From Zoogloea oleivorans (GTDB lineage: Bacteria > Pseudomonadota > Gammaproteobacteria > Burkholderiales > Rhodocyclaceae), in assembly GCF_008107625.1 (NCBI RefSeq), contig NZ_SDKK01000014.1:106466-155690 (forward strand): DNA of 49,225 bases, read 5' to 3'. A program made the translations under genes and the position numbers. The notes under the pieces were generated by a model. The model had not been told where the DNA came from. It saw only the letters and a list, made by a program, of their open reading frames with translations, and ran no database searches. Positions within the stretch are counted from its first letter, which is position 1; each line of letters opens with the position of its first letter. This document shows positions 43,285-49,225 of this stretch, one piece after another.

Positions 43285-43290
43285 TATCCT
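43285..43290 (+). promoter_or_regulatory. Candidate -10 element of the ccoN promoter
   Basis: TATCCT lies 28.5 to 33.5 bases from the FNR-box centre, where the -10 of a class II (-41.5) FNR-dependent promoter should be. This supports activation at low oxygen. Confidence 0.55.
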
Positions 43291-43365
43291 TCCGCGGAAG
43301 CCTGCCGACGGTCCGCCGCCGAGCAGTCAGGGGGGTTTTGTTTTTTTTAAGATGAGGTGACTCAC

Positions 43366-44787
43366 ATGCAATCGCAGACTTACAACTATAAAGTCGTGCG
43401 GCAGTTCGCCATCATGACGGTGGTATGGGGTATCGTGGGCATGCTGGTCGGCGTGATCGTCGCAGCACAGCTCGTGTGGCCCGAATTGAACTTTGCCGAA
43501 TGGCTGCACTTTGGACGGCTTCGCCCGCTCCACACCAACGCGGTAATTTTTGCGTTTGGTGGCTGTGCGCTTTTTTCAACGTCCTACTACGTCGTGCAGC
43601 GTACCTGTCACACCCGTTTGTTCGCCCCGGGCCTTGCTGCCTTTACTTTCTGGGGCTGGCAACTCGTTATTCTTCTTGCCGTTATTACTCTGCCGCTGGG
43701 ATTCACTTCCGGTAAGGAGTACGCGGAACTCGAGTGGCCGATCGACATCCTGATTACCGTAGTATGGGTTTCCTATGCTGTCGTGTTCTTCGGCACGATC
43801 GCAACCCGCAAGACGACACACATCTATGTCGCCAACTGGTTCTACGGCGCTTTCATTCTGACCGTTGCCTTGCTGCACCTGGTTAATAGCGCTGAAATCC
43901 CGGTCTCCCTCACCAAGTCCTACTCGGCCTATGCCGGTGTTCAGGATGCGATGATCCAGTGGTGGTATGGTCACAATGCCGTGGGCTTTTTCCTGACGGC
44001 AGGCTTCCTCGGCATGATGTACTACTTTGTGCCGAAGCAGGCTGGTCGCCCTGTGTACTCCTACCGTTTGTCGGTGGTGCACTTCTGGGCGCTGATCTTC
44101 ACTTACATGTGGGCGGGTCCGCACCATCTGCACTACACTGCGCTGCCCGACTGGACCCAGTCTGTTGGCATGGTCTTCTCCCTGATTCTGCTGGCTCCGT
44201 CCTGGGGTGGCATGATCAACGGCATCATGACCCTGTCGGGTGCCTGGCATAAGCTGCGCACCGACCCGATCCTGAAGTTCCTGGTCACCTCCCTGTCTTT
44301 CTACGGCATGTCGACCTTCGAAGGTCCGATGATGTCCATCAAGACGGTTAACGCCCTGTCGCACTACACCGACTGGACTGTCGGTCACGTGCACTCCGGC
44401 GCTCTGGGCTGGGTTGCCATGGTGTCGATTGGCGCCATGTACTACCTGATCCCGCGCATGTACGGCAAGACCGAGATGTACTCCACCAAGCTGATCACCA
44501 CCCACTTCTGGATTGCGACCATTGGCATTGTGCTGTACATCGCTTCCCTGTGGATTTCCGGCGTGATGCAAGGCCTGATGTGGCGTGCAACCAACCCGGA
44601 TGGCACCCTGACCTACTCCTTCGTCGAGTCCGTGAAGGCTAGCTACCCGTTCTGGACCATCCGTGTTGTCGGCGGTGTGCTGTTCCTGACTGGCATGCTG
44701 ATCATGTTCTACAACATGGTGAAGACGATCTCGGGTCAAAAGGCCTACGACGCTCCGGTGCTGGCTCCTGCCGGCGCTCACGCCTGA
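43366..44787 (+). CDS. ccoN: cbb3-type cytochrome c oxidase subunit I (CcoN)
   Basis: 473 residues with twelve predicted membrane helices. Histidine ligands are visible: [11 protein letters not shown] for the low-spin haem, [11 protein letters not shown] and GPHHLHYT for the CuB site, and HVHSGALGW for haem ligation. The ATG at 43366 has GATGAGG upstream; GTG 43357 is a less likely start. CcoN is the catalytic subunit that reduces oxygen with high affinity. The FNR box upstream points to microaerobic induction. Confidence 0.96.
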   Translation: MQSQTYNYKVVRQFAIMTVVWGIVGMLVGVIVAAQLVWPELNFAEWLHFGRLRPLHTNAVIFAFGGCALFSTSYYVVQRTCHTRLFAPGLAAFTFWGWQLVILLAVITLPLGFTSGKEYAELEWPIDILITVVWVSYAVVFFGTIATRKTTHIYVANWFYGAFILTVALLHLVNSAEIPVSLTKSYSAYAGVQDAMIQWWYGHNAVGFFLTAGFLGMMYYFVPKQAGRPVYSYRLSVVHFWALIFTYMWAGPHHLHYTALPDWTQSVGMVFSLILLAPSWGGMINGIMTLSGAWHKLRTDPILKFLVTSLSFYGMSTFEGPMMSIKTVNALSHYTDWTVGHVHSGALGWVAMVSIGAMYYLIPRMYGKTEMYSTKLITTHFWIATIGIVLYIASLWISGVMQGLMWRATNPDGTLTYSFVESVKASYPFWTIRVVGGVLFLTGMLIMFYNMVKTISGQKAYDAPVLAPAGAHA

Positions 44788-44805
44788 TCGGGAGGAAATA
44801 TAATC

Positions 44806-45507
44806 ATGGCTCAATCGAATCACGACTTTATTGAACGCAAGGTTGGCTGGCTGATCGTCCTGACGCTGCTGACTGTCAGCATTGGCGGTCTGGTGGAAAT
44901 CGTTCCGCTTTTTCACATGAAGTCCACTACCACACCGGTGGAAGGCCTCAAGCCTTACGATCCCGTGCGTCTCGTCGGCCGCGACGTCTACATCCGCGAA
45001 GGCTGCTACAACTGCCATTCGCAGATGATCCGTCCGTTCCGTGCAGAAACCGAGCGCTACGGTCACTACTCTGTGGCTGGTGAGTACGTTTATGACCACC
45101 CCTTCCAGTGGGGTTCCAAGCGTACGGGGCCCGATCTGGCTCGCGTTGGCGGTCGTTACTCCGACCAGTGGCACCGCATTCACCTGCTGAATCCGCGTGA
45201 CGTCGTGCCCGAGTCGAACATGCCTGCCTTTGCATGGTTGGACCGTCCGGCAAAGGCCGATGACATCGAAGCGAAGATGATTGCGCTGCGCAGGGTCGGC
45301 GTTCCTTACTCTGATGATGAGATCAAGGGTGCCCGCAAGGAACTTGAGGGGAAGACGGAGCTTGACGCCTTGATCGCCTACTTGCAGGGGATGGGTACTG
45401 CGCTGAACGCCGGCAAGACCGCGGTGGCGGCGGTTGCCCAGGCTCCGGCGGCATCTGAAGCGCCTGCAGAAGCTCCGGCTCCTGCGGCCGCTCCGGAAAA
45501 ACAGTAG
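44806..45507 (+). CDS. ccoO: cbb3-type oxidase monohaem subunit II (CcoO)
   Basis: 233 residues. A single N-terminal membrane helix (about 15-36) anchors a periplasmic cytochrome c domain with the haem motif CYNCH (Cys67, Cys70, His71). [18 protein letters not shown] and [15 protein letters not shown] follow, typical of CcoO. The end is a low-complexity Ala/Pro tail ([18 protein letters not shown]). GGAGG upstream of the ATG. It carries electrons from CcoP to CcoN. Confidence 0.95.
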   Translation: MAQSNHDFIERKVGWLIVLTLLTVSIGGLVEIVPLFHMKSTTTPVEGLKPYDPVRLVGRDVYIREGCYNCHSQMIRPFRAETERYGHYSVAGEYVYDHPFQWGSKRTGPDLARVGGRYSDQWHRIHLLNPRDVVPESNMPAFAWLDRPAKADDIEAKMIALRRVGVPYSDDEIKGARKELEGKTELDALIAYLQGMGTALNAGKTAVAAVAQAPAASEAPAEAPAPAAAPEKQ

Positions 45508-45535
45508 ATCATTCGGAGAACGAAGGAGCGAAATC

Positions 45536-45727
45536 TTGGATATCAATGATGCACGTGTGGTGCTGACGGTTCTGGCTTTGGTGTGTTTTCTCGGCATCAC
45601 CATCTGGGCTTACAGTGGCCGCGCGCGAAAGGGATTTGACGAGGCAGCGCTCCTGCCGTTCAGCGAGGACGAATTGCCTGCCCCCGGCGCGGGGCGGCAA
45701 ACCAAAGAAGGAAATAAAAATGGCTGA
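45536..45727 (+). CDS. ccoQ: cbb3-type oxidase small subunit CcoQ
   Basis: 63 residues, starting at TTG 45536 with AAGGAG seven bases upstream. One membrane helix (VVLTVLALVCFLGITIWAY) is followed by a short charged stretch with GFDEAALLPF, typical of CcoQ. It helps stability of the complex. The end overlaps the ccoP start by eight bases. The non-ATG start would be missed by simple gene finders. Confidence 0.9.
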   Translation: MDINDARVVLTVLALVCFLGITIWAYSGRARKGFDEAALLPFSEDELPAPGAGRQTKEGNKNG

Positions 45728-46643
45728 CTTTGTTAGCGGTTTCTGGAACGCCTACGTGATGGTGCTGGTGTTTCTGAGCATCGGTTTCTGCGTGTTCGTG
45801 CTGGTCTCCAATACGACCAAGCGGACTTCCGGTCCGGTGGGGCTGCATGACCACGTATGGGATGAAACCCTGCAGGAGTACAACAATCCGCTGCCGCGTT
45901 GGTGGATGTACATGTTCTGGATTACGATCATTTTTGCGATCGCTTATCTGAGCATGTATCCGGGCTTTGGCAACAATCAGGGTAAGCTCGGCTGGTCTGC
46001 TGTGGGGCAATGGGAAGCTGAGCAGAAGGCGGCAGCTGAGAAGTACGGCCCGATCTTCGCGAAGTTCCGCACCATGGACCTCAATGCAGTGGCTGGCGAC
46101 AAGGAAGCCAATGCCATGGGGCAACGCTTGTTCGTGACTTACTGCGCTCAGTGTCATGGTGCCGATGCCAAGGGCGCCAAGGGGTTCCCGAACCTGACTG
46201 ACGCCGATTGGCTGTATGGTGGTGAGCCGGAGACGATCAAGACGACGCTGCTCGGTGGCCGTCAGGGCATGATGCCGCCGTTTGGTCCGGCGCTTGGTGC
46301 AGATGGTGTGAAGGATGTGGCTAACTTCGTGCGCTCCCTTTCCGGTCTGGCCCATGATTCCCTGCGGGCTCAGCGTGGCAAGGAACTCTTCACCCAGAAC
46401 TGCGTGGCTTGTCATGGTCCGGAAGGGAAGGGGACGCCGGCTCTTGGCGCACCGAACCTGACTGACAAAACCTGGCTCTACAGCTCTGCTGAAGCGACGA
46501 TCATTGAGACTGTTACCAACGGTCGGACCAACAAGATGCCTGCCTTCCAGGAATTCCTCGGCGAAGACAAGGTGCATCTGTTGGCTGGCTACGTTCTTAG
46601 CTTGTCCAAGAACGTCGCTGCGCCGGCCGAAGAAAAGAAGTAA
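45720..46643 (+). CDS. ccoP: cbb3-type oxidase dihaem subunit III (CcoP)
   Basis: 307 residues. The N-terminal membrane region has two hydrophobic stretches (about 10-30 and 62-80) with the conserved HDHVWDETLQEYNNPLPRWW between. Two haem c motifs follow: CAQCH (142-146) and CVACH (228-232). The ATG at 45720 has AAGGAA upstream. It takes electrons from soluble cytochromes and passes them to CcoO. A strong terminator follows the gene. Confidence 0.95.
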   Translation: MADFVSGFWNAYVMVLVFLSIGFCVFVLVSNTTKRTSGPVGLHDHVWDETLQEYNNPLPRWWMYMFWITIIFAIAYLSMYPGFGNNQGKLGWSAVGQWEAEQKAAAEKYGPIFAKFRTMDLNAVAGDKEANAMGQRLFVTYCAQCHGADAKGAKGFPNLTDADWLYGGEPETIKTTLLGGRQGMMPPFGPALGADGVKDVANFVRSLSGLAHDSLRAQRGKELFTQNCVACHGPEGKGTPALGAPNLTDKTWLYSSAEATIIETVTNGRTNKMPAFQEFLGEDKVHLLAGYVLSLSKNVAAPAEEKK

Positions 46644-46673
46644 GACCGTACAAGGAGTAGCATTGCTCCTGGT

Positions 46674-46707
46674 AAAAAACTCCCCGGGCCGGTCCCGGGG
46701 AGTTTTT
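46674..46707 (+). terminator. Strong terminator after ccoNOQP
   Basis: AAAAACTCCCCGGG and CCCGGGGAGTTTTT pair around a five-base loop. It separates ccoNOQP from ccoG, which then needs its own promoter or readthrough. Confidence 0.95.
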
Positions 46708-46742
46708 GAGATTAAATATTAGAATATTATTATTTGGCGATC

Positions 46743-48182
46743 ATGAACCGGCCAGACACCCAAGCCCCAAAAAAACCCGACCCGCAAGCGAAGGCTGGCG
46801 GAGAAGCGGAAGACACTTTGTATGCCGTCCGGCAAAAGGTCTATCCCCGTGCGGTTACCGGGATATTTGCTACCTGGCGCTGGATCCTGGTGTGGGCGAC
46901 CCAACTTATTTTTTATGGTTTGTGCTGGTTGCCGTGGGGGGATCGTCAGGCTGTTCTGCTTGACGTGGTGGAGCGTAAATTCTATATATTTGGTTGGGTT
47001 TTTTGGCCTCAAGATGTCTTTTTTCTCGCCATTCTGCTGATTATCAGTGCCTATTCGCTGTTTTTCTTCACGGCCGTTGCGGGGCGCTTGTGGTGTGGCT
47101 ATGCATGTCCCCAAACGGTTTATACCGAGATATTCATGTGGATTGAGGAGAAGATCGAGGGTAATCGCAATCAGCGCATGAAGCTGGATGAGTCACCCTT
47201 GAGCATCCGAAAAATTGGACTCAAGGCGGCCAAGTTCGGTGCCTGGGGCGCGTTTTCGCTCTGGACAGGGTTTACGTTGGTCGGTTATTTCACGCCGATC
47301 CGGGAGTTGGTCGGAGAGGCGCTAAGCTTCAGTTTTGGCCCCTGGGAGCTGTTCTGGATCTGTTTTTACGGTGGGTTTACCTACCTGTTTGCCGGTGTGA
47401 TGCGGGAGCAGGTCTGTAAATACATGTGCCCGTATGCCCGCTTCCAGGCTGTCATGTTCGACCCCGATACCCTGGTCATTACTTATGACCCCGATCGTGG
47501 TGAGCCGCGTGGTCCGAGGAAAAAAGGAGTGGAGCCGAAGGCTGTATCCAAAGGGGATTGTGTCGATTGCGGTATTTGCGTGCAGGTTTGCCCGACGGGT
47601 ATCGATATCCGCAACGGAATGCAATACGAATGCATCGGCTGTGCTGCCTGTATTGATGCCTGCGATCAGGTCATGGACAAGATGAGTTACCCGAAGGGGC
47701 TCATTCGGTACACCACTGAAAACGCCATGAAGCGTCACTGGGGTCGCAAGGAGATCGTCGGGCATGTCATGCGGCCGCGAATCATGATTTACGCGGGCGT
47801 GCTGGTTGCAATCTGTGCTGCGTTCGTATGGGGGCTGGCAACCCGGTCTACACTTCGTGTGGATGTCATCAAGGACCGGTCAACCCTTAGCCGCGAAGTC
47901 GAGGGAGGCTTGATCGCCAACGTGTACAATCTTCAGGTCATGAACATGACTGAAAAGTCTCGTCGTTTTTCCTTGTCGGTGAGCGGTCTTGAGGGTGTCT
48001 GGATCACGCCGGCCCAGCCTTTTGAAGTGGATGCGGCCGGTCTCAAGGCTGTAACCGTAGAGGTTGCGGTTCCGCCGGAGTCGGGGAAACCAGGGTCGAA
48101 CACTGTTTATATTGAGGTCAAGGCGATGGATGACGAGACAGTTTCTGTTCGTGAAAAAACGGCTTTCCTGTTGCCCCGATAA
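46743..48182 (+). CDS. ccoG: Cytochrome oxidase accessory protein CcoG (FixG)
   Basis: 479 residues. Several membrane helices flank a cytoplasmic dicluster ferredoxin region with CVDCGICVQVCP and CIGCAACIDACD. RLWCGYACPQTVYTEIFMW and EQVCKYMCPYARFQAVMFD are conserved CcoG segments. The C-terminal part is an Ig-like domain found in the family. CcoG is a Cu reductase needed for cbb3 assembly. ATG 46743 is chosen; TTG 46734 is an alternative and neither has a good ribosome binding site. The gap to the terminator is AT-rich and may hold the promoter. Confidence 0.95.
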   Translation: MNRPDTQAPKKPDPQAKAGGEAEDTLYAVRQKVYPRAVTGIFATWRWILVWATQLIFYGLCWLPWGDRQAVLLDVVERKFYIFGWVFWPQDVFFLAILLIISAYSLFFFTAVAGRLWCGYACPQTVYTEIFMWIEEKIEGNRNQRMKLDESPLSIRKIGLKAAKFGAWGAFSLWTGFTLVGYFTPIRELVGEALSFSFGPWELFWICFYGGFTYLFAGVMREQVCKYMCPYARFQAVMFDPDTLVITYDPDRGEPRGPRKKGVEPKAVSKGDCVDCGICVQVCPTGIDIRNGMQYECIGCAACIDACDQVMDKMSYPKGLIRYTTENAMKRHWGRKEIVGHVMRPRIMIYAGVLVAICAAFVWGLATRSTLRVDVIKDRSTLSREVEGGLIANVYNLQVMNMTEKSRRFSLSVSGLEGVWITPAQPFEVDAAGLKAVTVEVAVPPESGKPGSNTVYIEVKAMDDETVSVREKTAFLLPR

Positions 48183-48194
48183 AGATTCAACCCT

Positions 48195-48728
48195 ATGAAT
48201 ATGACTGCGACCCAACCTAAACACAGCCCGAACCCCTGGTACAAGGAGCGCTGGACATGGCTTCTGATGCTTATGCCCGTTACCGCAGTCATTGCTGGCA
48301 GCATCACGATGTGGTTGGCGGTGACGACTTTTGACGGATTGGTTGCAGACGATTACTACAAGCAGGGGCTGGCCATCAATCAGACCCTGGCTCGGGCGAC
48401 TGCTGCTATGGATCTGGGGCTTACGGCGCAGGTGCGCTTTACAGCCGAGGATGTTGCAGTTGTTCTCGCGGCCAAGAAGGGGGTTGAACTACCCCCCAAA
48501 CTGCTTCTTACCCTTGCCCATCCGACCAAGGGTGGGCTCGATCAGAAGCTGGTGCTTGAAGGCAATGCCGGCTCTTATCGAGGCACTGTTCAGTCCGCGC
48601 TGAACAGTGCTCACTGGAAAGTACTTCTAGAAGACGAGTCCCGTAGCTGGAGGCTATCAGGGACCGCGTTCCTCCCCTCAGAGACCGAGATCCGGATTGA
48701 TTCAGCCGATCTCAAACCTGTAGATTGA
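48195..48728 (+). CDS. ccoH: FixH/CcoH family protein
   Basis: 177 residues. One N-terminal membrane helix (LLMLMPVTAVIAGSITMW) is followed by DGLVADDYYKQGLAINQTLA, the FixH hallmark. The periplasmic beta domain follows. It acts in assembly of the cbb3 oxidase with CcoG and the CcoI copper transporter; ccoI itself is not in the window. Confidence 0.92.
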   Translation: MNMTATQPKHSPNPWYKERWTWLLMLMPVTAVIAGSITMWLAVTTFDGLVADDYYKQGLAINQTLARATAAMDLGLTAQVRFTAEDVAVVLAAKKGVELPPKLLLTLAHPTKGGLDQKLVLEGNAGSYRGTVQSALNSAHWKVLLEDESRSWRLSGTAFLPSETEIRIDSADLKPVD

Positions 48729-48741
48729 CAAGGAGGATGTC

Positions 48742-48882
48742 ATGGCCTGGAAAGAGTTGTTCAGTACCGATGTCGGGATTCTGAGCTTGCTCACAATTGG
48801 TTTTGTGCTGGTAATCGGTACGTATATGTATCGTTTTGCCAAGAGTCATATTGCGGAAGACGAGAAGCATTCGCACGGTTGA
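48742..48882 (+). CDS. DUF3149 small membrane protein
   Basis: 46 residues, below usual ORF cut-offs. MAWKELFSTDVGILSLL begins the DUF3149 pattern, the single helix runs to about IGTYMYRF, and a charged, histidine-containing end (EDEKHSHG) follows. AGGAGG lies five bases before the ATG. Its place in the cco cluster suggests a role in oxidase assembly, but none is known. Confidence 0.85.
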   Translation: MAWKELFSTDVGILSLLTIGFVLVIGTYMYRFAKSHIAEDEKHSHG

Positions 48883-48925
48883 CGCTTGTGGGTTTGATGA
48901 AGGCCCGTTCCCAGGGAGCTAGAGC

Positions 48926-49168
48926 ATGTTGAAGCTGATTCAGGTTTTGTGGCCTTCTTTTCTGGTGGCCGGAATCGTCGAAATTGTCTTTTTTACCGTA
49001 GTGAACCCGCAGGAGCTTTACTTGCTGGGGCAGCCGGTACATTTTTCGACCATCGCGACGTACTCGATCGGTTTCTTCGGGTTCTGGCTCATTTGTGCGG
49101 CCTCCAGCCTGGCGACACTCTTTTTTCAGCAAACATCTGACGAGATTAATCGTGTAGACGGAGCATGA
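48926..49168 (+). CDS. Small two-helix membrane protein in the cco cluster
   Basis: 80 residues with two hydrophobic helices (PSFLVAGIVEIVFFTVV and YSIGFFGFWLICAASSLATL) separated by a short loop, and a charged end. GGGAG lies upstream of the ATG. I recognise no named family. Operon position after ccoH and the DUF3149 gene suggests a cbb3-related or respiratory function. Confidence 0.75.
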   Translation: MLKLIQVLWPSFLVAGIVEIVFFTVVNPQELYLLGQPVHFSTIATYSIGFFGFWLICAASSLATLFFQQTSDEINRVDGA

Positions 49169-49225
49169 GAAAAGCGGGTCGCTAAATTCGATAGTCCTGT
49201 ACAAGCTGTAAAAACAAAAAGCCCC
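49169..49225 (+). other. Window end with start of a possible hairpin
   Basis: The last bases, ACAAAAAGCCCC, look like the left arm of a terminator cut by the window edge. Confidence 0.35.

Noticed and set aside
1..49225. CRISPR arrays, complete insertion sequences or prophage
   Set aside because: No regularly spaced direct repeats, integrase, intact transposase or phage structural genes are seen; the only mobile trace is the decayed fragment near 26.1-26.6 kb.

Overview
The window reads as a chromosomal segment of a GC-rich betaproteobacterium, most likely of the Rhodocyclales (Azospira, Dechloromonas and Azonexus relatives). This is inferred from protein family types and gene combinations: a type IV pilus minor pilin operon, a riboswitch-controlled cobalt-early cobalamin operon, and a cbb3 oxidase operon with an FNR-type site. 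No 16S rRNA gene is present to settle it.

Layout. 0.4-7.6 kb: pilE-fimT-pilV-pilW-pilX-pilY1, all forward, many overlapping, visibly more AT-rich than what follows. 7.7 kb: tRNA-Thr(CGT) with promoter and terminator. 8-10.5 kb: a small membrane protein, then a flavin/PNPOx-like protein divergent from a MocR/PdxR-type regulator, with a palindrome between them. 10.5-14.4 kb: a periplasmic solute-binding protein in a two-gene operon with a membrane PAS-PAS-GGDEF-EAL protein. 14.6-18.4 kb: rhlE-like helicase, rlmM and tas-like aldo/keto reductase. 18.5-21.8 kb: a translationally coupled pair of degenerate c-di-GMP proteins (an HD-GYP with QD in place of HD, and a GDDEW-EAL). 21.8-25.6 kb: a lipoprotein, ugpB-like and ugpQ-like genes without a permease, and ispB. 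25.6-26.6 kb: tRNA-Pro(CGG), tRNA-Ser(TGA) and a decayed IS1182-type transposase fragment lying against the tRNA-Ser.

26.8-37.5 kb (reverse strand): one long cobalamin operon led by a promoter and a cobalamin riboswitch: cbiM, cobM(cbiF), cbiX, cobH(cbiC), cbiD, cobL(cbiET), cobI(cbiL), cbiG, cobE, cobJ(cbiH), a 2Fe-2S ferredoxin and a PepSY membrane protein. Most junctions are ATGA overlaps. The set covers cobalt uptake, cobalt insertion and most corrin-ring steps, but no cbiJ/cobK or late genes are seen. A perfect palindromic element sits between cbiG and cobI and supplies the cobI stop codon.

37.6-42.9 kb: an unrecognised cytosolic protein, an FAD-dependent dehydrogenase, an HPF/RaiA-type ribosome factor, an NhaR-type LysR regulator and a Tim44-like membrane protein. 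43.2-49.2 kb: an FNR/ANR box, then ccoN-O-Q-P, a strong terminator, ccoG, ccoH, a 46-residue DUF3149 protein and an 80-residue membrane protein. The cluster continues past the window edge; ccoI and ccoS are not inside.

The most interesting unexplained items are the ferredoxin/PepSY pair at the end of the cobalamin operon, the coupled degenerate c-di-GMP pair, the solute-binding protein paired with a GGDEF-EAL protein, and the palindrome that provides a stop codon inside the cobalamin operon.
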